Source: Aliiroseovarius sp. Z3
Lineage (GTDB): Bacteria; Pseudomonadota; Alphaproteobacteria; Rhodobacterales; Rhodobacteraceae
Length of the DNA: 64,000 nt
Direction: 5' to 3'
Assembly (NCBI RefSeq): GCF_029105185.1
Contig: NZ_JAFMZK010000001.1
Span: forward strand, 248,001 to 312,000
The notes under the pieces are model-generated. The model was not told where the DNA came from, made no database searches, and saw only the letters and a program-made list of their open reading frames with translations. Both the position numbers and the translations under genes were made by a program. Below, piece after piece: positions 16,317 through 24,988 of the stretch; the first letter of the stretch is position 1; every line of letters starts with the position of its first letter.

Positions 16317-18119
16317 TTACGCAGCGTCGCCCTGCCCCGTCTTTTCCTGCTCCGTACCGTTGCAAACCGGCGCGGCGCCATCAACCGGTCCCAAGGCCTG
16401 CATCGCGGCAAATTGCGTCAGATATACACAACCCGTCAGGCTCTCGACAAAATGCGTGCGCATCAGACGGTCCATCACCGGGCCCTTAACCTCGGACAAG
16501 CTCAGCGTGATGCCCGCGTCGCCCAACTGGCGGTTCAATTCCTCAAGCGTCTCCAGCGCAGACAGGTCGATCTCGTTCACCGCCGAACACATAAGAACGA
16601 CATGCTTGATGCCACCTTTCGCAACACGGGCAAGAAGGTAGTCCTCGATAAACCGCGCATTGGCGAAGTAGAGGTTTTCATCCAGTCGCAGCGTTACCAG
16701 TTCGGGATGGGTTAGCACCTTGTGGCGATTGATGTTTCGGAAATGCTGGGTGCCGGGGATCAGACCAACCTCGGCAATATGAGGTCGCGACGTTTTGTAG
16801 AGATAGAGCACGATGGACAAAACCACGCCAGCAGACACCCCGATCTCGACCCCGAAACCAAGGGTCAGCAGAATTGTGGCCAGAACGGCGGTGAAATCGG
16901 CGCGGTGATAGGCCCAGGTGGCTTTCAGGATATGGAAATCCACAAGGCTCAACACCGCGACGATGATGGTTGCGGCCAGCGTCGCTTTGGGCAGAAAGAA
17001 AAGAAGTGGCGTCAAGAACAGCGCGGCGCCGGCAATGCCAATGGCGGTGAATGCGCCTGCTGCGGGCGTTTCGGCACCTGCATCGAAATTGACGACGGAC
17101 CGCGCAAACCCGCCCGTCACGGGATATCCGCCGGACATGGCCGCCGCGATGTTGGACGCGCCCAGTCCGACGAGTTCCTGATCTGGCACGATGCGCTGAC
17201 GCTTCTTGGCGGCCAGCGTTTGCGCGACCGAGATGCTTTCGACAAACCCGATGATCGAGATCAGCAAAGCCGAGCCGAACAGGCTGGTCCATAGGTCGGT
17301 ATCAAAACTAGGGAAGGTCAATGGCGGCAGACCCTGCGGCACGTCGCCCACGATCGCCACGCCCTTCGATTGCAGGTCGAACCCCCAGCTGATCAGCGTC
17401 GTCACCGCAACCGCCCCCACCGGTCCGGCCTTTGCCAGTATATCAGCCATGCGCGGACCAAGCCCCCATGACAGAAGCAGCGGTTTCAACCCTTTCCGCA
17501 CCCAAAACAGGAAGGCGACCGACCCCGCCCCGATCACCAGCGTGATCAGGTTGGTTTGGGTGATGTGGGACAGCAGCGAACCAACGAGGTCAAACAGCGA
17601 ATGCCCGTGCGCTTCGATGCCAAGGATGTGTTTCAACTGGCTTGTCGCAATCAAAAGGCCGGATGCGGTGATGAACCCGGCAATCACCGGGTGGCTCAGA
17701 AAATTCGCCAAAAAGCCCAGCCGGAACACGCCCATGACAAGCAGGATAAGCCCCGATAGAAAGGCCAGCGTGATCGCTGCCAGCACATAATCCGCAGGGT
17801 TATCCAGCCCAAGATTGCCGATGGCCGCCGCGGTCATCAAGCTGACCACCGCGACAGGCCCGACCGCCAAAGCGCGAGAGGTGCCAAAGATGGCATAGGC
17901 CACCAGCGGCAGGATCGAGGCATAAAGCCCCATCTCGGCTGGTAGCCCCGCCAAAAGCGCATAGGCCAGCGATTGCGGGATCAGCATGATCGTTACGATC
18001 ACCGCCGCCACCATGTCCGAGGTCAGCGCGGTACTGTCATAGGACCGACCCCAGTCAAGAATGGGCACAAAGCGTCTTAGGGCAGCGCCACGCGCCACCG
18101 GATCATGCTCTACGTTCAT
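16317..18119 (-). CDS. SulP-family anion transporter with STAS domain
   Basis: A 600-aa inner-membrane transporter with about 11 hydrophobic segments in the first 430 residues (start PQSLAYALLAGLPAEMGLYAS). A C-terminal cytoplasmic STAS domain covers about residues 450-570 (VVLMCSAVNEIDLSALETL). SulP proteins carry sulfate, bicarbonate or other anions. The start is set at 18119, with GGAAG upstream. It lies 42 bases downstream of the TIGR01244 gene and ends the pmpA-pmpB-blh operon. This suggests removal or exchange of sulfate or sulfite made during persulfide oxidation (inference). Confidence 0.88.
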   Translation of the reverse strand: MNVEHDPVARGAALRRFVPILDWGRSYDSTALTSDMVAAVIVTIMLIPQSLAYALLAGLPAEMGLYASILPLVAYAIFGTSRALAVGPVAVVSLMTAAAIGNLGLDNPADYVLAAITLAFLSGLILLVMGVFRLGFLANFLSHPVIAGFITASGLLIATSQLKHILGIEAHGHSLFDLVGSLLSHITQTNLITLVIGAGSVAFLFWVRKGLKPLLLSWGLGPRMADILAKAGPVGAVAVTTLISWGFDLQSKGVAIVGDVPQGLPPLTFPSFDTDLWTSLFGSALLISIIGFVESISVAQTLAAKKRQRIVPDQELVGLGASNIAAAMSGGYPVTGGFARSVVNFDAGAETPAAGAFTAIGIAGAALFLTPLLFFLPKATLAATIIVAVLSLVDFHILKATWAYHRADFTAVLATILLTLGFGVEIGVSAGVVLSIVLYLYKTSRPHIAEVGLIPGTQHFRNINRHKVLTHPELVTLRLDENLYFANARFIEDYLLARVAKGGIKHVVLMCSAVNEIDLSALETLEELNRQLGDAGITLSLSEVKGPVMDRLMRTHFVESLTGCVYLTQFAAMQALGPVDGAAPVCNGTEQEKTGQGDAA

Positions 18120-18161
18120 GAGCGTTCTTCCAATCAATACGGGGGCTTACCCCCTAAACAT

Positions 18162-18497
18162 TCAAGCGTTGGCTTGCGCAGTCATCCACAGGATTTCGCA
18201 ACGTGCACCGGACCGGCAATAGGCAAAGACCGGTCCCGGCGCGGCCTCGACCACGCGCTTGAACTCGTCCATCACCGCGAACGCATCTTCCCGGTTCGAC
18301 ATCGGCAGGAATGACGTGGCCAGCCCCGCCGCCTCGGCCGCCGCGCTGATTTCCGACCATGTGGGTTGCCCCGGTTCTTCACCATCCGGCCGGTTGCACA
18401 TGACCACGGTGAACCCCGCCGCCTTGATGTCCGGTATGTCAGCGGCGGTGATCTGTGGAGCAACCGTCACCTTATCGTCGAGTTTCTTCATCTGCAT
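18162..18497 (-). CDS. TIGR01244/DUF442 sulfur-transferase or phosphatase-like protein
   Basis: A 111-aa protein of the DUF442 (TIGR01244) family, which has a cysteine-phosphatase/rhodanese-like fold. The active-site loop is CRSGARC near residues 95-101. The domain is often fused to or encoded beside Blh-type metallo-hydrolases, as here, where blh ends 24 bases upstream. It would handle sulfane sulfur, perhaps moving it from or to glutathione or thioredoxin (inference). The start at 18497 has GGAAAGG 7 bases away; an upstream TTG is less likely. It has no signal peptide. Confidence 0.8.
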   Translation of the reverse strand: MQMKKLDDKVTVAPQITAADIPDIKAAGFTVVMCNRPDGEEPGQPTWSEISAAAEAAGLATSFLPMSNREDAFAVMDEFKRVVEAAPGPVFAYCRSGARCEILWMTAQANA

Positions 18498-18521
18498 CAA
18501 ACTGCCTTTCCAAGCGTCATC

Positions 18522-19409
18522 TTAAAGCGTGTTCACGGGTACTTTCAGGAAGGTCTTGCCATCCTCGTCCGCGGGCGGCATGTCGCCTGCGCGCATGTTG
18601 ACCTGAAGCGACGGGATAATCAGCCGCGGCATGGCCAGTTGCGCATCACGCTCGGTGCGGAACTTCACGAATTCCTCTTTCGTTTTGCCACCACCCACGT
18701 GGATGTTGTGGGCTTTTTCTTCTGCCACCGTTGTTTCCCACTGAATATCGCGCCCGTTCGGCCCGTAATCATGGCACATGAATAGACGCGTTTCATCGGG
18801 CAGTGCCAGCACCTTCTGGATACTGTCGAAAAGCTCGCCCGCGTCGCCACCAGGGAAATCGGCCCGCGCCGAGCCGCCATCGGGCATGAACAGCGTGTCA
18901 CCAACGAAGGCCGCGTCGCCGATCACATGGACCATACAGGCCGGGGTGTGGCCGGGCGTGTGCATGACAAACGCGTCCATGCCGCCGATTTTGTAGGTAT
19001 CGCCATCCTCGAACAACTGGTCGAACTGGCTGCCATCGCGCTGGAATTCGGTGCCCTCGTTGAAGACCTTGCCAAACACCTCTTGCACCACGGTGATATT
19101 CGACCCGATGCCAATCTTGCCGCCCAGCTTGTTCTGAATATAGGGCGCGGCAGACAGGTGGTCGGCATGTACATGGGTTTCGATCAACCATTCCAATTCC
19201 AACCCTTCGGCCTGAATGTAAGCGATGATCTCGTCCGCATGGTCATGGGTGATGCGCCCGGCGGCATAGTCGATGTCCATCACGCTGTCGATCACGGCAC
19301 AGGCCGTCGACGCGGGGTCTTTGACCACATAGGAAATCGTGTTCGAATCTTCCTCGAAAAAGGCTTTCACCTCGGGTTTGAGGGACGTGTTGACGGGATA
19401 GTCTTTCAT
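18522..19409 (-). CDS. blh: Blh-type MBL-fold persulfide dioxygenase/hydrolase
   Basis: A 295-aa metallo-beta-lactamase-fold protein resembling Blh of the BigR operons of Agrobacterium and Xylella and, more distantly, ETHE1 persulfide dioxygenase. The metal motif is THVHADHLSA at about residues 87-96. A second ligand set is HTPGHTPACMVH, and an Asp and a His lie further on (GDTLF, MCHDYGP). It would oxidise glutathione persulfide to sulfite in the cytoplasm. The start at 19409 has AAGGA upstream. It follows pmpA and pmpB and precedes the DUF442 gene, which matches the known operon layout. Confidence 0.85.
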   Translation of the reverse strand: MKDYPVNTSLKPEVKAFFEEDSNTISYVVKDPASTACAVIDSVMDIDYAAGRITHDHADEIIAYIQAEGLELEWLIETHVHADHLSAAPYIQNKLGGKIGIGSNITVVQEVFGKVFNEGTEFQRDGSQFDQLFEDGDTYKIGGMDAFVMHTPGHTPACMVHVIGDAAFVGDTLFMPDGGSARADFPGGDAGELFDSIQKVLALPDETRLFMCHDYGPNGRDIQWETTVAEEKAHNIHVGGGKTKEEFVKFRTERDAQLAMPRLIIPSLQVNMRAGDMPPADEDGKTFLKVPVNTL

Positions 19410-19454
19410 ATCATGTCCTTTCCTGTCTGCGCGGGTGCGATTGGCACCCATGTA

Positions 19455-19898
19455 TCAGTTGGCCTGAGCGGCGTCCTGCCGGCGGGCCGTGGTTGCAATC
19501 AGCCAACGGGCAAGCAACATGCCCGTGATCAGTGACGCGGTGAAAATCAGAACCGAAGGGTTCCCGGTCGAGATCACCGGCAGTGCCGCACCTGGGCAGA
19601 ACCCCGCCAGACCCCAGCCAAGACCAAAGGTGAAGGATCCCAACACCAGCTTTCGGTCGATCAGCTTTGTTCCGGGCAGTTTGAAACTTTCGGCAAAGGC
19701 GGGTTTTGGTCGCTTGAACACCAGCATATATCCCGGTGCCGTGACCAAAAGGGCTGCGCCCATCACGAAGGCAAGGCTTGGATCCCACGTCCCGAAGACA
19801 TCAAAGAAGTTCAACACCTTGGCCGGATTTGCCATGCCCGAGATCGCGATCCCAAGCCCAAACACGACACCTGCCAGATAGGTCAATAGAAGTTTCAT
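19455..19898 (-). CDS. pmpB: YeeE/YedE-family transporter subunit (PmpB-like)
   Basis: A 147-aa membrane protein with four hydrophobic segments, the second small YeeE/YedE-type subunit of a pair. It contains the family stretch GFCPGAALP with the conserved Cys that is thought to pass on thiosulfate or sulfane sulfur, and a Gly-rich helix FGLGWGLAGF. It starts 10 bases after pmpA with a perfect AAGGAGG site, so the two are co-translated. A small GGGTGC/GCACCC hairpin (19433-19449) separates it from blh. Confidence 0.82.
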   Translation of the reverse strand: MKLLLTYLAGVVFGLGIAISGMANPAKVLNFFDVFGTWDPSLAFVMGAALLVTAPGYMLVFKRPKPAFAESFKLPGTKLIDRKLVLGSFTFGLGWGLAGFCPGAALPVISTGNPSVLIFTASLITGMLLARWLIATTARRQDAAQAN

Positions 19899-19908
19899 TG
19901 CGTCCTCC

Positions 19909-20343
19909 TTACAGACCGATGACGTGACGGGTCAGAAAGACCACCACCGCCGTGCCTGCCATGAAGGTTAGGGTGGCAACGATGGAGCGTGGCGAAAACC
20001 GCGCCATGCCGCACACACCGTGCCCGGACGTACAGCCCGAGCCATAGGTGACACCAACACCAACAATCAGCCCGCCGATGATCATCGACAGGGTGGACAC
20101 CGGCACTTCGATCGCGGGGAAACCGCCTGTTGCCGCCAGAAAGATCAGCGGACCGGTCAACATCCCCGCCAGAATGGCCGCGCGCCACGACCAGTCGGTC
20201 GAGCTGCTGGGTTGCAGAAACCCTGCCAGAATGCCGGTGGCGCCAAACACATTGCCGCGCACCCACATCAGAAACACCGAGGCCAGGCCGATCAGCGCGC
20301 CCCCGAATGCAGATGCCCAAGGTGTAAATTCGGTTTCGATCAT
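19909..20343 (-). CDS. pmpA: YeeE/YedE-family transporter subunit (PmpA-like)
   Basis: A 144-aa membrane protein with four hydrophobic segments, the first of the two half-size YeeE/YedE subunits. The marker segment is [17 protein letters not shown], with three cysteines lining the expected pore. Paired half-size proteins of this kind occur in BigR-controlled operons with blh. They probably import or release a sulfur species across the inner membrane. It is the first gene of the operon, and the leader holds a promoter and a perfect ATTC-N8-GAAT box. Confidence 0.82.
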   Translation of the reverse strand: MIETEFTPWASAFGGALIGLASVFLMWVRGNVFGATGILAGFLQPSSSTDWSWRAAILAGMLTGPLIFLAATGGFPAIEVPVSTLSMIIGGLIVGVGVTYGSGCTSGHGVCGMARFSPRSIVATLTFMAGTAVVVFLTRHVIGL

Positions 20344-20375
20344 GTCTGCCTCACCAGATATCCTGTTTGCATGTT

Positions 20376-20404
20376 AAGTTAGGTGCACGTATCACGGGGA
20401 ACAA
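20376..20404 (-). promoter_or_regulatory. Candidate promoter of the pmpA-blh-sulP operon
   Basis: Read leftward, a TTGTTC (20404-20399) and a TAACTT (20381-20376) are separated by 17 bases, a fair sigma-70-type promoter. It points at pmpA, whose start is 33 bases downstream of the -10 box. Confidence 0.5.
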
Positions 20405-20411
20405 GAGTTAC

Positions 20412-20427
20412 ATTCTATTTTTTGAAT
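20412..20427. promoter_or_regulatory. ATTC-N8-GAAT box upstream of pmpA (SoxR/SqrR/BigR-type operator)
   Basis: A perfect ATTC (20412-20415) and GAAT (20424-20427) are separated by 8 A/T bases, just upstream of the candidate -35 box. As I recall, this spacing is the consensus given for the sulfide-responsive repressor SqrR of Rhodobacter capsulatus. An identical arrangement lies before soxX at 30377, and a SqrR-like regulator is encoded at 31856. Confidence 0.65.
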
Positions 20428-20515
20428 ATTTTTTTCTGATCCGTCCCGACGTCATGCAAGCCCCACCTGCTATTCGGGCATGTGGGGTCTGATTTTTCAA
20501 GGGATTTGACGCCGT

Positions 20516-20974
20516 TCAGTCGGCCACGGCCTCTTTCGTGATCTCGTCCAACAGGGCCTGAACCTTCTGCATGTCGCCCTCGGGGTACTTGCGATACCCG
20601 ACGCGAACATCACCATCCGTATCGGTGACAAAGATGCCATAGGGGCAGAACGCGATATTCATCGGATCAGGTTCCATCACTTCGCGGCTGATTTGCGCCG
20701 AGCAAAAAAGGAAGATGTCGGCCGCATCATAGATTTTGACGTCAGAGCCAACATCGCCCTTCGTGCGTTCAAGCATGGCACCGGTGTGGCTGACATAGTC
20801 GATCACCAACCCTTTGCCGACAATCGCCGTTTCCACCGCGAAAGTGGCGTCGTCGAAGTCACCATCAAACGCATATGTGATCGCCTGATCTGTTTCCTGC
20901 ATGGCGTGGTCATCGGCCAGTGCGGGCGCTGCAAAAAGACTGGCAGACAGGGTGAGAGTCAGTAGCTTTTTCAT
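20516..20974 (-). CDS. DUF302-family periplasmic protein at the end of the sox run
   Basis: A 152-aa protein with a signal peptide (residues 1-20, cut after ALA) and a DUF302-like domain. The YAFDGDFDDATFAVETAIVGKGL segment marks a DUF302-style start, and two later cysteines lie in FLFCSAQ and AFCPYG. DUF302 proteins often accompany sulfur oxidation genes, but their function is not known. The start at 20974 has GGAGTG upstream. It is the last gene in the sox direction, 123 bases after soxF. The hairpin with arms 20461-20466 and 20482-20487 lies beyond its stop. Confidence 0.7.
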   Translation of the reverse strand: MKKLLTLTLSASLFAAPALADDHAMQETDQAITYAFDGDFDDATFAVETAIVGKGLVIDYVSHTGAMLERTKGDVGSDVKIYDAADIFLFCSAQISREVMEPDPMNIAFCPYGIFVTDTDGDVRVGYRKYPEGDMQKVQALLDEITKEAVAD

Positions 20975-21097
20975 AAGGGACACTCCTTGTCGATCAGCGG
21001 ACAAGGCCCTGGCCTGTCCCCTGACATCGCCGGGGCAGAACACCTGCCCCGGTCATTGCCGAAAACATATTCTTTCCTGCGAATACAATCAACAGGG

Positions 21098-22372
21098 TCA
21101 GCCGAACATGTCAGACGTGATCCCGGCGTACCAACCGATGCTTTCTTCATAGGTTGTTTTGCGCAGCTCGGCATCCTCTCCGGTTTGGCTGATGAAACCG
21201 TCCACCTTGGCGATCTTTTCATCCGTGGCCTCATAGCTCGCGCCGACCTTCACCCCGTCGTCACTGTCGATCAGCGACCAGCAGGTGTTGGTAAACTTGG
21301 CCGGGAACAGCTTCGACCCCGTGAGCGCGGATCGCACCGCCATCGCGGCCACCTTGGCCTGACTGTTGGCGGCAAAGCCCGACTTGGGCATGTCGCCTTG
21401 TTGGCTGGCGTCACCCAAAACATGGATGTTTTCGTCCATACGGGATTGCATTGTATGCGGGTTAACCGGCGCCCAATTGCCATCCGTGATTCCCGCAATC
21501 TCGCAAATGCGTCCGGCTTTCATGGCAGGGATCACATTGCAGACATCGACCTTGGTTTCTTCCCCATCAATGGTCAGCGTCATCGCATCCGGGTTGACCG
21601 AAACATCACCGCCCCCGAAATCGGGCCCGATCCAGTCGATCATACCGTCATAGTGCAGCCCCCAACCTTCCTGAAACAGCGCCATTTTCGAAAACTTATC
21701 TTTCGGATCGGCGACAATAATTTTCGCGGTCGGGTTTTTCGCTTTTAGGACATGCGCCACCATCGAAATCCGCTCGTACGGCCCGGGCGGGCAGCGGAAC
21801 GGATTGGGCGGGGCGACCATCGCGAAGGTGCCGCCTTCGGGCATCGCTTCGATCTGCGCCTTCAAAAGTTCGGATTGCGATCCGGCCTTGTATGCGTGCG
21901 GCATGGCATTCTGGTGGGACACATCCCAACCATCCACGGCACCTTCGACAAAATCAATGCCGGGCGACAGGATCAGCCGGTCATAGGACAGTGTCGCCCC
22001 CCCGGCCAGTGTCACGGTGCGCGCCGCACGGTCGATCCCCACGGCCCAATCATGGACGACGTTCACACCATATTCAGATGCCAGTGTACCATAGCTGTGC
22101 GCGATCGAATTCAGTTCGCGAAATCCGCCGATGTAAAGGTTCGAGAAAAAGCAGGTGTAGTAGCTGCGCGTCGGCTCGATCAGCGTGACATCAATCTCGC
22201 CTTTGCTGTCCTTGGCGACATAGCGTGCTGCGGTCGCCCCGCCTGCACCACCTCCGATCACGACCACTTTCGGCTTGCCCTGGTTCGAAGCGTGCGCCGC
22301 CGGCGTTGCCAACGTTGCCGCCGCAGCCCCAGCTGCAACGCCGCCCATGAATAAACGTCTGTTCAGTTTCAT
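21098..22372 (-). CDS. soxF: SoxF, flavoprotein subunit of sulfide dehydrogenase
   Basis: A 424-aa FAD protein of the flavocytochrome c sulfide dehydrogenase family. It has a Tat-type leader (NRRLFMGG, Arg5-Arg6) and an FAD-binding motif VVVIGGGAGGATAA at residues 36-49. The first redox Cys is Cys74 (YYTCFFSN), and a second Cys lies in VDVCNVIPAMKAG. It oxidises sulfide in the periplasm and passes electrons to the diheme SoxE encoded just upstream. A strong ribosome site, GGGAGG, precedes the ATG. In Paracoccus SoxF speeds thiosulfate oxidation by reactivating the Sox system. Confidence 0.92.
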   Translation of the reverse strand: MKLNRRLFMGGVAAGAAAATLATPAAHASNQGKPKVVVIGGGAGGATAARYVAKDSKGEIDVTLIEPTRSYYTCFFSNLYIGGFRELNSIAHSYGTLASEYGVNVVHDWAVGIDRAARTVTLAGGATLSYDRLILSPGIDFVEGAVDGWDVSHQNAMPHAYKAGSQSELLKAQIEAMPEGGTFAMVAPPNPFRCPPGPYERISMVAHVLKAKNPTAKIIVADPKDKFSKMALFQEGWGLHYDGMIDWIGPDFGGGDVSVNPDAMTLTIDGEETKVDVCNVIPAMKAGRICEIAGITDGNWAPVNPHTMQSRMDENIHVLGDASQQGDMPKSGFAANSQAKVAAMAVRSALTGSKLFPAKFTNTCWSLIDSDDGVKVGASYEATDEKIAKVDGFISQTGEDAELRKTTYEESIGWYAGITSDMFG

Positions 22373-22450
22373 ACGAATTCCTCCCTGTTTGGTGCGGAGT
22401 CGCGCGCACCGTTCGCGTAGGGCGGACCCGTCCCTGTCCGGCCCGTTAAA

Positions 22451-23161
22451 CTATGGCCCAGCAACCTCGAAATACGCGGCAAGGGCAGCAATTTCTTCAT
22501 TGGACAACCGACCTGCCATCATTTGCATCACCGGATGCGGGCGAAACTTGTCCTTATAGGCGTGCATGGCGACCACGAAATCCTCAGCCGGCCAGCCGAT
22601 GATGCCCGGAATACCGTCGTTGTCACCGCTCAGCTGGTGGCAAGACGTGCATTCGGACGACAGGTATTCGCCGTATTCCGGGTCGCCTTGAATGGCAAGA
22701 ATGGCGGCATCAACCGAATGATCTGTTCCCGCCATTGTGGGGGCCGCTTCCGGGATATTGCCGGGATCATCCGAATACCGGCGCAAATATGCCAGTAAAT
22801 CAGCACGTTGCCCCGCATCCTTCAACCCTTTGTAGGCCATACGCGTATCAGAGGCGAACGCCTTTGGGTTCTCGACATAGCGATCCAGCAGATCAAAATC
22901 CCAGACCAAACCGTCCTTGCCCATCCGTGTCAGGCCATTGGAGTACCTGAAGCCGTCAAGGCCTGCCGCGCGGCGTCCGAAAATACCGTTCAGATGTGGC
23001 CCGACGCGGTTCTTTGCCCCTTGCCCGACCGAGTGACAACTTGAGCATTCTTTAAACACCGCCGCGCCCTTGTCCGCATCCCCGATCTCGTTCGAGAGGG
23101 ATGGAGACGCCGTGGCAAACAAGGCAACCAGGCTAAGCGTGATGTGGCGATTCCAGCCCAT
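22451..23161 (-). CDS. soxE: SoxE, diheme cytochrome c
   Basis: A 236-aa periplasmic protein with a signal peptide of about 23 residues and two heme c sites: CSSCH (39-43) and CTSCH (171-175). The size and the two-domain arrangement fit SoxE, the electron acceptor of SoxF. The ribosome site is weak, but the signal peptide supports this start. It lies between soxW and soxF, and the 77-base leader before it contains a degenerate ATTC box, so it may have its own transcription start. Confidence 0.88.
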   Translation of the reverse strand: MGWNRHITLSLVALFATASPSLSNEIGDADKGAAVFKECSSCHSVGQGAKNRVGPHLNGIFGRRAAGLDGFRYSNGLTRMGKDGLVWDFDLLDRYVENPKAFASDTRMAYKGLKDAGQRADLLAYLRRYSDDPGNIPEAAPTMAGTDHSVDAAILAIQGDPEYGEYLSSECTSCHQLSGDNDGIPGIIGWPAEDFVVAMHAYKDKFRPHPVMQMMAGRLSNEEIAALAAYFEVAGP

Positions 23162-23186
23162 GCAAAAAGCGTAACGAGTTAATCTT

Positions 23187-23202
23187 ATTCACTCAATAAT
23201 TT
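23187..23202. promoter_or_regulatory. Degenerate ATTC-N8-ATTT box before soxE
   Basis: ATTC at 23187-23190 is followed after 8 bases by ATTT, where GAAT is found at the two perfect boxes. It lies in an AT-rich 77-base gap between soxW and soxE. It is a weak candidate for a secondary SoxR site. Confidence 0.25.
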
Positions 23203-23238
23203 TTATATCATGTTTTGTGCATTTGGTTGCGCCACCCA

Positions 23239-23826
23239 TCACCACACATCAGGTGTTTCGCCCTTCTCTTCCATTTGCTGGAACACATCCTGAAGGTAAC
23301 GCTGGAACACTTGCGATTGATAGGCGTCCGAGGTCACGTATTCCAACGACTTCAAGAAATGGAACGGCTTGAAATATCCCGGCATCCGAAACGCTTCGGC
23401 CGCCCGGGCGCTGCTGGTGTCCGAGGCATCCGAGGGGAAAATCACCACGGTCGGTGTGAAATTCACACCCCATTTCACGGTCAGGTCACGTTCCTCCAAC
23501 GCCTCTCCGTCGAAATCAACCACCTCACGTGCACCGAACATATTCAACTGCACGACCATGAAGTTTTCCTGCAGGTAATCCACAATCTGCTGACGCGCAA
23601 AATTGACCTCGTGCAATTCGCGGCAATAGGGACAACCCTGTTGTTCAATCAGGATCAGAAGGTCTTTTCCCTCCGCCCCGGCTTCGGCCAGATCATCGGC
23701 CATTTCAAGGAAGCTGTCGGTAAACCACGGCTGTTTATGCAAGCCGTCATCTCCCAGTTCAGCCGCGGCGACAGGCAATCCGGCCACATAGGCAAGAATG
23801 CCAAGACATAAAGCGAGAACGCGCAT
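23239..23826 (-). CDS. soxW: SoxW-like periplasmic thioredoxin
   Basis: A 195-aa thioredoxin-fold protein with a signal peptide (residues 1-22) and a CPYC redox motif (Cys65, Cys68). The segment FTPTVVIFPSD carries the cis-Pro. SoxW is reduced by the membrane protein SoxV/CcdA and keeps SoxY or other Sox cysteines reduced. A perfect AAAGGAGGG site sets the start at 23826. It is found here between soxD and soxE rather than next to soxV, and behind a strong terminator, so it is probably transcribed with soxE and soxF. Confidence 0.82.
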   Translation of the reverse strand: MRVLALCLGILAYVAGLPVAAAELGDDGLHKQPWFTDSFLEMADDLAEAGAEGKDLLILIEQQGCPYCRELHEVNFARQQIVDYLQENFMVVQLNMFGAREVVDFDGEALEERDLTVKWGVNFTPTVVIFPSDASDTSSARAAEAFRMPGYFKPFHFLKSLEYVTSDAYQSQVFQRYLQDVFQQMEEKGETPDVW

Positions 23827-23888
23827 TGAACCCTCCTTTGTTGCGGCGGAATCTAGCACAGACGTGGTCATTCCCCAAACCTGAGTTG

Positions 23889-23922
23889 AAAAAAAGGGCG
23901 TCATTCTCATCCAACGACGCCC
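23889..23922 (-). terminator. Intrinsic terminator between soxD and soxW
   Basis: A 7-bp perfect GC-rich stem (arms 23896-23902 and 23916-23922) is followed, on the leftward strand, by seven T's. This is among the best intrinsic terminators in the window and should end most soxXYZABCD transcripts. Confidence 0.85.
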
Positions 23923-23941
23923 GAGTCGGGGTATGAATGGT

Positions 23942-24988
23942 TTACTGGCTGTGTGACTTCAGAAATTCGAGGACCGCCTCGATATCCGCCTCTTTTTTCA
24001 AGCCCGCGAAGGTCATCTTGTTGCCCTTCAGATAGTTGCGCGGGTTGGCCAGATAGCCCGACAGGCTTTCCGTGTCCCACACCAACCCGCCTTCGCCAGC
24101 GGCCATCATCGGCTTGGAGTATTTGAAGCCGTCAACAGCACCAGCGGTTCGTTCCCAGACGCCATTCAGCACGGGGCCAACGCCATTCTGCGCGCCCTCT
24201 CCCACCTTGTGGCAAGCCTTGCATTTCTTGAAGACCTTCTCACCTTTCTCGGCCAGATCTGCATCGAACGCGACCGCCTTGGGGGCTTCGTCACCGGCTG
24301 GGGCGGCTGCCTCGTCCGTGGTTGCGGGCGCTGTGGTCTGCACCTCATCCGCATCGGCTCCCGCGTTCGGATCGCCTTTGAACACGACGTTGCGGGTGAT
24401 CTCAACCGGACCGGGTTTGCAATCGCTCATGCAGCGGTTGGTAAAGGAGCCGTATTCGGTCTCGGCGCGGTCATCGACGATGAACCCGTCCGCGTTCGGC
24501 ATCTCGACCTCCAGAAAGGTGTCTTTCGACAGGGTGAAATCTTCGTCCACCAGATAGTTGGAGTAAAGAATATAGGCCACGATGGCATAAACATCGTCAT
24601 CGGACAGCGTCTGTGCCGATCCGAAGGGCATCGAGCGGCGCACATAGTCAAACGTGGTCGACAGATAAGGCCAGTAAGACCCCACCGTCTTCAGCGGATC
24701 TTCGTCCGCCAGGCTGCCGTCGCCGCCTGCCAGTTTCGGCCAGTTATCCACACCTTCGGCAAACTCGCCATGGCACGATGCGCAATTTTCGGAAAAGACG
24801 GTTTCCCCGGTCAAAACATCGCCCGAGCCTTCGGGCAGGTTCGATCCGTCAGGAAACACATCAAGATTCCACGCCGCCACTTCGCCATCCGTGGCCGCAC
24901 GGCCCAGACCCAGCTTTTCGGCGATGGCAGGTGCCGCAGTCAGGGTGGCAACCGCAGTTGCCATCAGGAACTTAGGAAACTTCGACAT
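23942..24988 (-). CDS. soxD: SoxD, diheme cytochrome c subunit of sulfur dehydrogenase
   Basis: A 348-aa periplasmic cytochrome c with a signal peptide (residues 1-23) and two heme sites, CASCH (69-73) and CKACH (256-260). The halves are joined by an Ala/Asp/Glu-rich linker of about 40 residues. A CMSDC segment lies before the linker. SoxD takes electrons from the molybdenum subunit SoxC to oxidise SoxY-bound sulfane sulfur. The start at 24988, with GGGAGG, overlaps the end of soxC by 17 bases, so the two are translationally coupled. A strong terminator follows. Confidence 0.93.
   Translation of the reverse strand: MSKFPKFLMATAVATLTAAPAIAEKLGLGRAATDGEVAAWNLDVFPDGSNLPEGSGDVLTGETVFSENCASCHGEFAEGVDNWPKLAGGDGSLADEDPLKTVGSYWPYLSTTFDYVRRSMPFGSAQTLSDDDVYAIVAYILYSNYLVDEDFTLSKDTFLEVEMPNADGFIVDDRAETEYGSFTNRCMSDCKPGPVEITRNVVFKGDPNAGADADEVQTTAPATTDEAAAPAGDEAPKAVAFDADLAEKGEKVFKKCKACHKVGEGAQNGVGPVLNGVWERTAGAVDGFKYSKPMMAAGEGGLVWDTESLSGYLANPRNYLKGNKMTFAGLKKEADIEAVLEFLKSHSQ

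Noticed and set aside
20461-20487. Hairpin beyond the DUF302 gene as a terminator
   Set aside because: The stem is only six pairs with a long loop, and no T-run follows on the strand of the gene. It is mentioned in the DUF302 entry but not called.
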